From contig DLMI01000174.1 of NCBI GenBank assembly GCA_002478145.1, positions 1-28,276 of the forward strand: DNA of 28,276 nucleotides. The letters are read 5' to 3'. This DNA is from Acidobacteria bacterium UBA7540. Its GTDB lineage: Bacteria; Acidobacteriota; Terriglobia; UBA7540. The notes below the pieces were generated by a model. The model was given only the letters and a program-made list of their open reading frames with translations, had not been told where the DNA came from and made no database searches. Below are positions 1-8,453 of this stretch, in pieces; within the stretch, counting starts at the first letter, position 1, and every line of letters starts with the position of its first letter. Made by a program: the position numbers and the translations under genes.

Positions 1-35
1 CAGTTAACAGTTCACAGTCAACAGTTGACAGTGAA
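1..35. repeat. Heptanucleotide tandem repeat, 5 copies
   Basis: Five consecutive 7-bp units fit the consensus CAGTYNA and begin at the first base of the window, so the array may continue outside it. It lies 30 bp beyond the stop codon of the acetate kinase gene. Other arrays of different sequence but the same 7-bp period occur at 9834, 13406 and 21379. Confidence 0.8.
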
Positions 36-64
36 GAACCCGTCTCATAAGTAGGGAAATCGTC

Positions 65-1294
65 TTATGACGGGATCGGCAAGTCACGAATCACACGGAA
101 CGTGTCGCGAGCGATGAGCAACTCCTCGTTGGTGGGAATAACCATGATGCGGATGCGGCTGGAATCCGTGGAAATCTCGCCTTCCTTAGCGACGGCCTCT
201 CCATTCCGGACTGGATCAATCTCATAACCCAATTCTGCCAAGCCCTCGCAGGCCTTCTGGCGGACCAAGGGAGCGTTCTCGCCGATGCCTCCCGTAAACA
301 CCAAGCCATCGACGTGGCCTAGAGCCGCCGTATAGGCGCCAATATACTTCCGGAGGCGGTAGCAGAAGGCATCGATTGCCACTTGGCATTGCTTATCTTC
401 CTTTGCCGCTGCCGCGATCAGCTCTCGCATGTCGTTTGACTGCGCCGAAATGCCGTAAAGGCCGCTGAATCTATTCAAGAGTGTGGACATGTCGTGAAAA
501 GTCAACTCATCCTTGGACATCAGATAGAGGATGATTGCCGGGTCAATATCCCCGCAACGGGTGCCCATCAACAATCCTTCCAGAGGAGTGAATCCCATGG
601 AGGTATCGACGGATTTCCCTTTCTCGATAGCCGTAATCGAGCAACCATTTCCCAGGTGGGCGGTGATCAAGTTTGCCTCGCCCTTGCCCTTGCCAAATAT
701 CTCCCTGTAGCGGAACGCCACGTAACGGTGCGAAGGGCTGTGGAACCCATAACGCCGAATCCTGTACCGGCGGTAATAGGCATAGGGCAGACCGTAGAGA
801 TAGGCCTTCGCTGGCATGGTTTGGTGGAACGCCGTGTCGAACACAGCAACTTGGGGGACCTGCGGCATGAGCTTCCGAGCCACAAGATATCCACGTAAGT
901 TGTTGGGATTGTGGAGGGGAGCCAGTTCGCTGCACTGTTGGATCGCCTTCTCTACATCCTCGTCGATCATCACCGAAGCCCAAAAACGCTCGCCGCCGTG
1001 AACGACGCGGTGCCCCACCGCCTCGATTTGTGAAATATCCGCTACGACTTTGGCCTCTTTAAGAGCTTGAATTGCCCGGGTGAGAGCCGCCTGGTGGTCA
1101 AGCATCCCCTCAGTTAGACTCCGCGCAGGGTTGGGCGGCACGGTCAAATGCAACACGGCCTCGTCCGTCCCGATCCTTTCAACGCTCCCTTTGGCGATAC
1201 AACGGTCGGCGTTCGACGCGATCATTTCCACATCCGTCTCGATCAATTGAAACTTTATCGATGAGCTACCACAGTTGAGTACTAGAATTTTCAT
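65..1294 (-). CDS. ackA: Acetate kinase
   Basis: Acetate kinase interconverts acetate plus ATP and acetyl phosphate plus ADP in the cytoplasm. Numbering from the GTG three bases upstream, the family motifs are all present: NCGSSSIKF near the N-terminus, HRVVHGG at 97-103, FDTAFHQTMP at 153-162 (catalytic Asp154), HLGNG at 214-218, GTRCGDIDP at 245-253 (catalytic Arg247) and FTGGIGEN at 334-341. Length, about 409 residues, is normal. I start at ATG 1294 because AGGGAG lies 6 bases upstream; the preceding GTG at 1297 would be only 3 bases away. The motif usually GFHGTSH reads GFHSPSH here, keeping both histidines. No phosphotransacetylase gene is adjacent, so the enzyme may be served by a distant pta or may mainly activate acetate. 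The family call is secure; the physiological direction is not. Confidence 0.96.
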   Translation of the reverse strand: MKILVLNCGSSSIKFQLIETDVEMIASNADRCIAKGSVERIGTDEAVLHLTVPPNPARSLTEGMLDHQAALTRAIQALKEAKVVADISQIEAVGHRVVHGGERFWASVMIDEDVEKAIQQCSELAPLHNPNNLRGYLVARKLMPQVPQVAVFDTAFHQTMPAKAYLYGLPYAYYRRYRIRRYGFHSPSHRYVAFRYREIFGKGKGEANLITAHLGNGCSITAIEKGKSVDTSMGFTPLEGLLMGTRCGDIDPAIILYLMSKDELTFHDMSTLLNRFSGLYGISAQSNDMRELIAAAAKEDKQCQVAIDAFCYRLRKYIGAYTAALGHVDGLVFTGGIGENAPLVRQKACEGLAELGYEIDPVRNGEAVAKEGEISTDSSRIRIMVIPTNEELLIARDTFRVIRDLPIPS

Positions 1295-1297
1295 CAC

Positions 1298-1811
1298 TCA
1301 CTCCCTAACCCGGTCGTTTAGTTGTTACAATTCCTGAATCGGATAACCTTCAACAGATTGATGACGAAAATTAACACATATAATCCTGAGCCTGCATGCC
1401 CGAAAACGCCTATCCGTGACGTCAGGACGCCGCCGAGAGGCTGGCCCAATCGAACCGTTGAAAGCAAAGGGCCTGCGCTACGACGTTCGCGAGAGCGCCC
1501 GCTCACTGTCATGCTGAGTCCCGACTTGTCGGGACGAAGCATCTCGCCCTGCTGTTTGTCCGCGGAAAAGTCCAGAGCGAGATTCTTCGCTCCGCTCCGC
1601 TGCGCTCAGAATGACAGCATGGCAGACGAGTGCACGGATGTCACGCCCCTCCGCCTCCTCAGAATGACACCATGAGGCTTTTTCGGCAACCCGACCAAAA
1701 CATCAAAACGTGCACATGGTAGTCTCCCCCGAGGCGGCAGAATCAAATGTCGCGCATCCGGTTTGACATTGTAAGGGCTATCCGTGTCCGGTATCATGGT
1801 TACACTTGCTC
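1298..1811. other. Intergenic spacer with no gene
   Basis: This divergent spacer between ackA and the ABC-transporter operon contains the palindromic element at 1506-1617 and an extra copy of its right end. Open frames across it give low-complexity translations with no recognisable domain. A TTGACA at 1763-1768 could be a -35 box for the ABC operon, but no well-spaced -10 follows. Confidence 0.6.
1506..1617. repeat. Imperfect palindromic intergenic element
   Basis: The ends are inverted copies of each other: CTGTCATGCTGAG at 1506-1518 and CTCAGAATGACAG at 1605-1617, with one mismatch. A second internal pair (CGAAGCATCTCG near 1533 and CGAGATTCTTCG near 1578) extends the fold, and a separate hairpin GTCCCGACTTGTCGGGAC sits at 1518-1535. 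A third copy of the right end, CTCAGAATGACAC, lies at 1658-1670. It lies between the divergent ackA and ABC genes and encodes nothing recognisable. It resembles REP/MITE-type non-coding elements; that assignment is inference. Confidence 0.7.
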
Positions 1812-2747
1812 ATGGCATCGCTTGAGGAGAACTCGGTCCTCGTAAGTGTCCAGAACCTGCACAAGCATTATGGTGATTTAGCGGCCCTGCAAGGCATCAG
1901 CTTCGACATCCTTCAAGGCGAAGTATTTGGCCTTTTGGGGCCCAATGGGGCGGGAAAAACCACCACCATCGAGATCATCGAAGGCCTGCGCCAACCCGAC
2001 AGCGGGTCGGTCGCCGTGTGCGGGCTTGATCCTGCGCAAGCGAGTATGGCGCTCAAGGAGCGAATTGGAGCGCAACTTCAGTCCACTGTACTGCCAGACA
2101 AAATGCGTGTGGATGAGGCCCTGCACTTGTTTGCGAGCTTTTATAAGCGCTCTGCCTCCGTGCACATGCTCCTGGAGCGGTTCGGCCTGGTGGAAAAGCG
2201 TCATACATTCTTCGAGAATCTTTCCGGAGGTCAAAAGCAGCGCTTGGCACTCGCCCTGGCACTGGTGAATGATCCCGAGCTGGTTCTGCTGGATGAACCC
2301 ACGGTGGGCCTCGATGCACAGTTGCGCCGCGATATTTACGCCCTCATCGAGCATTTTCGGGCTGAGGGACGGACCGTATTATTGACCACTCATTACATTG
2401 AAGAAGCCGAAAGGCTTTGCGACCGTGTGGCCATAATGGACCGGGGTCAACTGGCGGCTCTCGGAACTCCGCGTGAGTTGATTGCGCGCTCCGGCCATGG
2501 AACGCGGCTCGAGGTTCGCCTGGCGAGACCGGTCGGTCTCGACCGCTTGAAGCTGATCGAAGGGGTCATTGACTGCCGCGAAGCGGATGGCGCCTATCTT
2601 CTCCACGCGCAGCCGCCAGCCCTGACGATTGCTGCCTTGGTCCGCTTTTTGGAATCCAACGACAATGCCCTGGTTGACTTGCACATCGCCCAGCCCAGTC
2701 TCGAAGATGTATTTGTGGAAATGACAGGAAGGAGGATGGAAGACTGA
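1812..2747 (+). CDS. ABC-2 type transporter ATP-binding protein
   Basis: This is the nucleotide-binding subunit of an ABC-2 (DrrA/CcmA-like) exporter, which uses ATP to drive the permease encoded next. Visible motifs, numbered from ATG 1812, are Walker A GPNGAGKT at 43-50, the Q-loop region near 88-90, signature LSGGQKQ at 137-143, Walker B LVLLDEP at 157-163 and the H-loop TTHY at 192-195. The C-terminal ~80 residues form the usual accessory tail ending in PSLEDVFVEMTGR. Length (311 residues) is normal. A TTG at 1806 could also start the frame; neither start has a strong Shine-Dalgarno sequence, so I prefer ATG. The stop is two bases before the permease start, so the two genes are surely co-transcribed. 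The substrate cannot be told from the sequence. Confidence 0.95.
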   Translation: MASLEENSVLVSVQNLHKHYGDLAALQGISFDILQGEVFGLLGPNGAGKTTTIEIIEGLRQPDSGSVAVCGLDPAQASMALKERIGAQLQSTVLPDKMRVDEALHLFASFYKRSASVHMLLERFGLVEKRHTFFENLSGGQKQRLALALALVNDPELVLLDEPTVGLDAQLRRDIYALIEHFRAEGRTVLLTTHYIEEAERLCDRVAIMDRGQLAALGTPRELIARSGHGTRLEVRLARPVGLDRLKLIEGVIDCREADGAYLLHAQPPALTIAALVRFLESNDNALVDLHIAQPSLEDVFVEMTGRRMED

Positions 2748-2749
2748 CG

Positions 2750-4150
2750 ATGCCCACGCTTCGGATTGCGCTGCTGACGATACGGCTGGTGATGCGCACC
2801 AAGGTGGCGCTCTTTTTCACCTTCCTCTTCCCCCTGGTTTTCTTGTTCGTTTATGCCGTTCTGATCGCCCGTGGCAACCCGGAGGTCGTTGCCTACATGT
2901 TTGGGCCCGTCATTACGCTGAACATCATGGGCAGCGGGTTCTGGGGACTTGGCATGCAATCCGTGATGCAGCGCGAACGTGGCAGCCTGCGGCGTTACCG
3001 TCTGGCCCCCATCGGCGCGCGCACTATCCTGATGAGCAACCTGCTTGCGAATTACCTGCTCCAGCTTCCCACCATCGGCCTCTTGCTCTTTACCGCTCGG
3101 GTTTTCTTCCACATGCCGATGAAGATCGGGTGGCTGACGCTGCTGATTCTTGTGACGGTCGGCACCTTTGCGTTTGCGGGTTTCGGGCTCACGATCTCGA
3201 GCGTGGCGAACACCATGCAAGAAGCACAGATTTACAATAATCTCGTCTGGATTACGTTGTTGTTTCTCTCCGGGGTTACATTCCCCTTGCCGATGCTTCC
3301 GAGATGGATCCAGCGGCTCGCGATGTTTTTCCCTTCCACCTATCTCGTCAGCGCCTTTCAAGGCGTCATGGCGCAGGCAGAATCGCTCCTGGACCACTGG
3401 CCGGAGATGCTGGTCCTGGTGACCTCGGGGGTCTTCGGCTTGCTCTTCGCTCTGAAACTCTTCCGCTGGGAAAAGGAGGAGAGGATATCCACCAAGGCCA
3501 AACTATGGTCCGCCGTTTTTGTGCTGCCTTTCCTGGTTATGGGCATGTGGATGAACACGCGCGCCAACCCCACGGCCATTTGGGCCCGCTCTTATAATGT
3601 GATGGGGCAAGCCAGCGCTGCCTCGATGAATCCCGAGGCGGAAAAGCCAAACCTGATTGAAAACTTCGACGGCATTCAGGCTTCCGAAGACCTTTTGAGC
3701 CGCTGGCAAATCTCCACAGATTCTGACGTGTCGGGCCATTCCATGGCAGAGACTTCCCTGCTGACACCCGGCGCCGAGGGAACCCCGCACGCTATGCGCC
3801 TGAAAGGACATTTAGCGCCCGGACCCAAGGACGCTCAGGGTCATGTCTCGGCCCGGTATGAAGTGAGAGTACCCGTGGGCTCGCGAAACCTGCGCGGCAT
3901 CGAGTTCGAAGCTCGCGGCGAACCTCGTATCTACCAGGTAGGATTCCAGCCCCCAAAAGCAGCAGTCTCTCCTATCCCCGAGATCAGTTTTGTTCCGGGC
4001 GAGGCATGGCAAAACGTGCGGGTGCCTATCGCGTGGTTGGCGGACCCTTCAGGGTACGGGCTGGCGGACGGCCCTTGGATGTTGGAAATCTCAGTGACAG
4101 GCCCAGCCGGGGAGTTCGCCTTGGACCTCGATGAAATCCGATTTTACTAG
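2750..4150 (+). CDS. ABC-2 permease with C-terminal CIA30-like domain
   Basis: Residues 1-240 are an ABC-2 membrane domain with about six hydrophobic helices (near 18-40, 50-68, 98-120, 127-150, 162-182 and 219-237), the transport pore partner of the preceding ATPase. Unlike ordinary ABC-2 permeases of about 250 residues, it continues to 466. A seventh hydrophobic segment lies at 252-268, followed by a soluble domain of about 165 residues. That domain starts NLIENFDG at 301, has a middle strand RGIEFEARG and ends W-QNVRVPIAWL ... FALDLDEIRFY. This order resembles the CIA30/NDUFAF1 galactose-binding-like fold. If residue 240 is cytoplasmic, the extra helix puts the domain outside the membrane. 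Permease identity is firm; the CIA30 assignment is by eye and moderate. Confidence 0.9.
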   Translation: MPTLRIALLTIRLVMRTKVALFFTFLFPLVFLFVYAVLIARGNPEVVAYMFGPVITLNIMGSGFWGLGMQSVMQRERGSLRRYRLAPIGARTILMSNLLANYLLQLPTIGLLLFTARVFFHMPMKIGWLTLLILVTVGTFAFAGFGLTISSVANTMQEAQIYNNLVWITLLFLSGVTFPLPMLPRWIQRLAMFFPSTYLVSAFQGVMAQAESLLDHWPEMLVLVTSGVFGLLFALKLFRWEKEERISTKAKLWSAVFVLPFLVMGMWMNTRANPTAIWARSYNVMGQASAASMNPEAEKPNLIENFDGIQASEDLLSRWQISTDSDVSGHSMAETSLLTPGAEGTPHAMRLKGHLAPGPKDAQGHVSARYEVRVPVGSRNLRGIEFEARGEPRIYQVGFQPPKAAVSPIPEISFVPGEAWQNVRVPIAWLADPSGYGLADGPWMLEISVTGPAGEFALDLDEIRFY

Positions 4151-4249
4151 CCCCGGAATGGGCTCATTTCCATAAGCAGTTGATAGTCGTCCCGCCCCAG
4201 CGTGACAGATCACAATCAGATCACCCGTGTATTCCCGCGAGGATGGCGG

Positions 4250-4264
4250 GTAGTGGGTCAGTTT
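4250..4264. repeat. Left arm of 15-bp inverted repeat flanking the SBBP gene
   Basis: GTAGTGGGTCAGTTT is the exact reverse complement of 8692-8706, on the far side of the SBBP-repeat gene, 4.4 kb away. A 12-base match to the same motif is at 16886-16897. Motifs of the GGGTCAGTTT type remind me of the terminal repeats of IS21-like elements, but no transposase is present. The match is seen directly; the origin is inference. Confidence 0.6.
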
Positions 4265-4442
4265 GGCCAATTTCAGTACGGGCGTTTTTCATTCCCAATC
4301 CGGCGAAGTCCCGACTCAGCATAGTCTCCGAGTGCGCCGTGTTTCGGGAGCAATCGGCTATCTATCAAAACAAGCAGTCAGATCTGTAGCCTTGTCCCGT
4401 CTTAATATCTGTCTTCAAAGGCTATGGTTGGATTACACATGA

Positions 4443-4474
4443 GCCTGCCGCACCCTGGGAAGGATGCGGCAGGC
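4443..4474. terminator. Possible bidirectional terminator hairpin
   Basis: A perfect 10-bp stem (GCCTGCCGCA paired with TGCGGCAGGC) with a 12-base loop lies 16 bp beyond the stop codon of the SBBP-repeat gene and on the far side of the permease. Neither side has a T-tract, so it is not a canonical intrinsic terminator. Position between convergent genes suggests transcript-end function. Confidence 0.5.
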
Positions 4475-4489
4475 GTGATTATGTGCGAG

Positions 4490-7400
4490 CTACATTACAG
4501 TGAGGGTGACCGTGCCCGTTGCCGTGGTCGAGCCTGAAGTGCCAGTTACGGTCACGATGTAGGTTCCCGCCGTAGTGGCGGGGGGGCAAACACGAGTAAG
4601 GCTTCCACCGCCACACGCCAGCATACCGCAGGCGAGAGTGACGAGGAGAGCCAGCATGGCGAGCGTCCTCCGCCAACTGCGCCGCTGCCCCGGGATGCCA
4701 AAGAGCAGGAGGCAGGCCAGAGCCGCGGCGCCTGCGGGGTACCAGGGAACTCTGAGGCCAATGAGATTACCTGGAGCGCAGTTGCTGGGCGTGGTGCCGA
4801 TGGTGAGAGTGGCCGTCCCAGCGGTGGCGCCGGTAATGCTCACCGGGCTGGTCCCTCCGAAGCCCAGGGTGGGTAGGCTCTGTGCGCCGCCCGGGCTGGA
4901 GGTGATGGCGGCCGTCAGCGCTACGCTGCCCGTGAAGCCTCCAGCCGGTGTCACGGTAATCGTGGATATCGCGACTGGGCCGGGGGTGACCGTGACCGCT
5001 GTACCGGTGATGGTGAAGGTGGGACTTCCAGCAGTAACTGTGACCGAGGCGGTGCCGCTGACATCAAGGTAGTTGCCGCCGTCGTAGTAGACCGTCAGGA
5101 TGTCAACACCCGGGGCCAACGATCCAGCGGGGATCGTGATGGTTGCGCTGCCGCCCGTCAGTGCCGTTGTCGCAGACATGTAGCTGCCGCTGATCAGCCT
5201 CACCGTCCCGGTGGGTGTCGGGCTGCCGCTTCCGGCGCTGACGGTAATCGTTACCGCCAGAGCCTGCGCCGTGGTGATGCTCGATGAAGAGGGCGCTACC
5301 AATACCACTGCACCCACAATGGCCACGGCGCTGCCGGCGATGCTGACCGGAGCGTAGTTGCTATCGCCGGAGTAGCTGACGTACAGGATATTAAAACCCA
5401 TGGTCAGCGTTCCGGGGGGAATGCTGATCGCCGCGCTGCCGCCCGACAGCGCGATTGCCCCGGAGCTGTAACTACCGGTGGTGAGTGTCACCGTGCCGGT
5501 CGGCGTCGGATTGCCGGTTCCACCCGTGGCGACCATCGCCAGCGGAAGAGCCTGCGACTGAGATTGCGCCCAGGTGAGGGTCGACGAGGATGGCGTCACC
5601 AATATTTCGGCCGCGACCACGGTCACCGATCCCAGTCCCGAAGCAAAGTTGTAAGTAGAGGAGCTTGCCGCGTCTGGTACATACTTGGCTATCAGCCCAT
5701 CCCCTCCGTACCCGGGAGGCTCGGCAAGCAACGATCCAGCAGGAATATCGATCGTCGCGCTGCCGCCGCTGAGAGTTGTGGCCGCAGAGACGTAGGTGCC
5801 GCTGGCCAGCGTCACCGTGCCGGTCGGCGTCGGATTGCCGCTCCCACCGCTAACGGAAACCGTCACCGTCAACGGCCGCGCCGAGGTGATGGTCGATGAG
5901 GCCGGCGTCACCGTCACCGTCGGCGTGGTGGCGGTTGAGGTCGCGCTCATATCCAGCTTGGTGACAAATGCGTTTCCGGACCCGGATTTGACCGTCGCCT
6001 GGAATGCCCCCGCGGTCACCGGAAAATCGTACGATACGGCCGATCCCGTCACGTACACGTTGCCGGAGCTGTCAAGAGCCAAGGCGCTCGCCTGGTCTCC
6101 TTCTCCGAACTCGAGGACTCCGACAAAGTCGCCTGGGTTGATGCCGTTTCCGCCCAGGTAGGTAGCGTAGACCAGGGCGCTACCCGTGGAGTTCAGCTCG
6201 GTGATGAATGCGTTGTAACCGCCGATACAGCCGCCCACACAACCAGGTTGATCCTGATTCGTCGTCTGGTAGGCTCCCTGAGTCACCGGAAAATCGGCGG
6301 AGGCTGTGCTCCCGGTGACATAGACATTGCCGGGGCTGTCGATGGCCAGCCCTCTCGCCTGGTCTCCGCCCACCATCACGAGGGTGGGCGTGAGGTTTAT
6401 GGCGCCTCCGCTCCCACCCAGGTACGTGGAGTAGACCAGCGCCGTGCCGGCGGAATTCAGCTTGGCGACGAAGGCATTGATGCCCTGGTTCGCCGCAGCG
6501 TGATTCGCTGTTTGGAAGGCCCCGGTCGTCACCGGAAAGTCGGTGGAGCCTGTCTGGCCGCACACGAACACGTTGCCGGCGGAGTCCACGACAATCGCAT
6601 TGCCTCTATCAGCGCCGCCTTTGCCGCTACCGCCGAGATACGTGGAAAAGACCAGCGCCGTGCCGGTTGGATTTAGCTCAGTGACAAACGCGTTGCTGCT
6701 TTCGTTCGCCGCGGCCTGGTTCGTGGTCTGGAAGGCGCCCGGCGCTACTGGAAAGTCGGTGGAGAATGTCGCACCGGACACATACGCATCGCCGGAGGCA
6801 TCCACGGCAATCGCATTGCCCACGTCGCCGCCGGCGAAAAATTTGAGTTGGCCGCTCCCGCCCAGATAGGTGGAGTAGACCAGCCCTGTACCGGCCGGAT
6901 TCAGCTTGGTGACGAATGCGTTCCAAAGGTTGGGCGCCGCGGCGTGGTTCGTTGTCTGGAAGGCCCCCGCCGTCACCGGAAAGTCGGTAGAGTACGTCTG
7001 GCCGGTCACGTACGCGTTGCCAGCGGTATCCGCAGCGATAGCATTGCCTACATCGCCGGGGAAAGTGGGGTAAATCGTATTGCCGCTCCCGCCCAGATAC
7101 GTCGAGTAGACTAGTGCTGTGCCGGTTGGGTTCAGCTTAGTGATGAATGCGTTGCTGCTTTGGTTCGCAGCGGCATGGTTCGTTGTTTGAAAGGCCCCCG
7201 GCGTCACCGGAAAGTCAGTGGAGTACGTCTGGCCAGTCACATACACGTTGCCGGCGGTATCCACAGCAATCGCATTGGGCGTACCCCCGCCGGAAGAAGT
7301 GCCGCTGCCGCCCAGGTAAGTGGAGTACACCAGCGCTGTTCCGGTTGGGTTCAGCTTTGTGACGAACGCGCCGGTGCTTATTGTCTGGAAGGCCCCCGGG

Positions 7401-8335
7401 GTCACTGGAAAGTCGGTTGAGGACGTCTGGCCAGCCACATACGCATTGCCAGCAGTATCCACGGTGATAGCGTTGCCTGTATCGTAGCCGCTGCCGCCCA
7501 GAAAGGTCGAATAAGCCAGCACCGGATCAATCACCAGCGCCTTGGCGTGGTTGTAGCTCCCCAGCCGGAATCCCACGGTATGCTTCGCCAGCAGCGCGAA
7601 ATCTCCCTCAACCGTATGGCGATGCCCGTCCACAATCTGGTAAACCAACGGCTTGTGGAAGGCCAGCCCCCCGTTCGCAGCCGTCACCACCAGATCCCCA
7701 TCCGCCGCCAGATGCAGTTCCCTCGCCCCGGCAAACCGCAGCCGAATGGGCTTCGGGTCGACACCGGGGGCGACCACGAAGTCGCACTCGAGCTGCCGCT
7801 GGTTGCCGTAGTAGAGCAGATCAATACCGGGATAGATGCCTGTGTAGCGCACTTTGGCGTAAGTGGGAACGCTCGTGTGCCACTGGGCCGGATCGTTGCC
7901 GATAAAGTAGTTGGCCGTCCCTGGCAACTGCTCCTCGCCCATCGCCTCCGTCTTGCCGCTCGCTCCCGTCAGTTGCATCCGCACCACATCGGACGGTGCG
8001 GATCTCTGAATGGGGCGCAGTTTACGTTGCAAGCCGGGCCGGGCTGCGCCGTAAACAGTCTTGCGCAGCGACAACACCGCTTCGTTTCCGGTCAGATACA
8101 GTCCATAACCGCTGCCCCGCGAAAGAAACTTCACGCTCTTGTCCGCCTGCCCTGTGTTGGCCTCAAAGCTTAGCGGAAGCTTTCCGTAGTCTTCGACAAT
8201 CTGCGCTTTTTGTGCAGGCGAGGTCTTTTGAGATGGGGATGCTGGGCCAGCCGAGGCAGCAGTTAACGACGTTGTCGCAATGAGTCCCGTTACAAACAGG
8301 GCCCGTAGATATGAAGCTTGCGCGTCTGCAAGCAT
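4490..8335 (-). CDS. SBBP-repeat beta-propeller / Ig-like surface protein
   Basis: This is a very large exported protein. Residues 1-30 are a signal peptide ending near TAASAG. Residues ~45-270 form an N-terminal domain of the DUF7948 type that precedes SBBP repeats. Residues ~270-800 contain seven SBBP units, each built on YSTYLGGSG ... GNAYVTGQT ... DFPVTPGAFQT, consistent with a seven-bladed propeller. Three bacterial Ig-like domains follow (~815-1110), each with the core PTPTGTVTL or a close variant. The final domain is interrupted by two hydrophobic segments (~1198-1215 and ~1224-1242, the second ending LACGMLACGGGS), after which a last Ig-like strand pair ends the protein. ATG 8335 has AGGGGG five bases upstream. 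It probably sits on the cell surface; ligand and role are unknown. The gene stands alone. Confidence 0.92.
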   Translation of the reverse strand: MLADAQASYLRALFVTGLIATTSLTAASAGPASPSQKTSPAQKAQIVEDYGKLPLSFEANTGQADKSVKFLSRGSGYGLYLTGNEAVLSLRKTVYGAARPGLQRKLRPIQRSAPSDVVRMQLTGASGKTEAMGEEQLPGTANYFIGNDPAQWHTSVPTYAKVRYTGIYPGIDLLYYGNQRQLECDFVVAPGVDPKPIRLRFAGARELHLAADGDLVVTAANGGLAFHKPLVYQIVDGHRHTVEGDFALLAKHTVGFRLGSYNHAKALVIDPVLAYSTFLGGSGYDTGNAITVDTAGNAYVAGQTSSTDFPVTPGAFQTISTGAFVTKLNPTGTALVYSTYLGGSGTSSGGGTPNAIAVDTAGNVYVTGQTYSTDFPVTPGAFQTTNHAAANQSSNAFITKLNPTGTALVYSTYLGGSGNTIYPTFPGDVGNAIAADTAGNAYVTGQTYSTDFPVTAGAFQTTNHAAAPNLWNAFVTKLNPAGTGLVYSTYLGGSGQLKFFAGGDVGNAIAVDASGDAYVSGATFSTDFPVAPGAFQTTNQAAANESSNAFVTELNPTGTALVFSTYLGGSGKGGADRGNAIVVDSAGNVFVCGQTGSTDFPVTTGAFQTANHAAANQGINAFVAKLNSAGTALVYSTYLGGSGGAINLTPTLVMVGGDQARGLAIDSPGNVYVTGSTASADFPVTQGAYQTTNQDQPGCVGGCIGGYNAFITELNSTGSALVYATYLGGNGINPGDFVGVLEFGEGDQASALALDSSGNVYVTGSAVSYDFPVTAGAFQATVKSGSGNAFVTKLDMSATSTATTPTVTVTPASSTITSARPLTVTVSVSGGSGNPTPTGTVTLASGTYVSAATTLSGGSATIDIPAGSLLAEPPGYGGDGLIAKYVPDAASSSTYNFASGLGSVTVVAAEILVTPSSSTLTWAQSQSQALPLAMVATGGTGNPTPTGTVTLTTGSYSSGAIALSGGSAAISIPPGTLTMGFNILYVSYSGDSNYAPVSIAGSAVAIVGAVVLVAPSSSSITTAQALAVTITVSAGSGSPTPTGTVRLISGSYMSATTALTGGSATITIPAGSLAPGVDILTVYYDGGNYLDVSGTASVTVTAGSPTFTITGTAVTVTPGPVAISTITVTPAGGFTGSVALTAAITSSPGGAQSLPTLGFGGTSPVSITGATAGTATLTIGTTPSNCAPGNLIGLRVPWYPAGAAALACLLLFGIPGQRRSWRRTLAMLALLVTLACGMLACGGGSLTRVCPPATTAGTYIVTVTGTSGSTTATGTVTLTVM

Positions 8336-8340
8336 AAAGG

Positions 8341-8453
8341 CCCCCTGTAGTTGACGTGGTTAACTTGGAGGAACTTGTCCCCCCTGAAGATGATGCGGTT
8401 AACTTGGAGGAAGTTGTCCCCCCTGAAGTTGATGCGGCTAACTTGGAGAGTAG
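8341..8453. repeat. 39-bp tandem repeats upstream of the SBBP gene
   Basis: Two complete 39-bp units starting at 8359 and 8398, plus partial units on both sides, repeat with a few changes; the third begins at 8437 and breaks off. On the minus strand each unit carries TTCAGGGGGGACAA. The last, diverged unit reads CTACAGGGGGCCTTT and supplies the Shine-Dalgarno sequence of the SBBP gene. There are no unique spacers, so it is not a CRISPR. The period is a multiple of three, but I see no gene using it. Confidence 0.85.

Larger units (their letters stand above)
4151..4489. other. Convergent intergenic spacer
   Basis: No convincing gene lies between the permease and the convergent surface-protein gene. 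A 69-codon frame at 4180-4389 lacks a ribosome-binding site and any recognisable motif. The spacer holds one arm of a 15-bp inverted repeat (4250-4264) and a GC-rich hairpin (4443-4474). Confidence 0.6.

Noticed and set aside
1763..1797. Promoter for the ABC operon with TTGACA and TATCAT
   Set aside because: The spacing between the boxes is 23 bases, too long for a sigma70 promoter.
2594..3397. 267-codon open frame antisense to the ABC genes
   Set aside because: It is highly charged with no recognisable domain and lies opposite two well-supported genes; it reflects GC-rich codon bias.
5900..7520. DNA repeats inside the SBBP gene as a mobile or CRISPR-like array
   Set aside because: They encode the successive propeller blades and stay in frame throughout.
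7547..8173. 208-codon plus-strand frame inside the SBBP gene
   Set aside because: It is antisense to the DUF7948-type domain and first SBBP unit, with no ribosome-binding site or family likeness.
8341..8453. Possible CRISPR array
   Set aside because: The 39-bp units are directly adjacent with no unique spacers and there are no cas genes.
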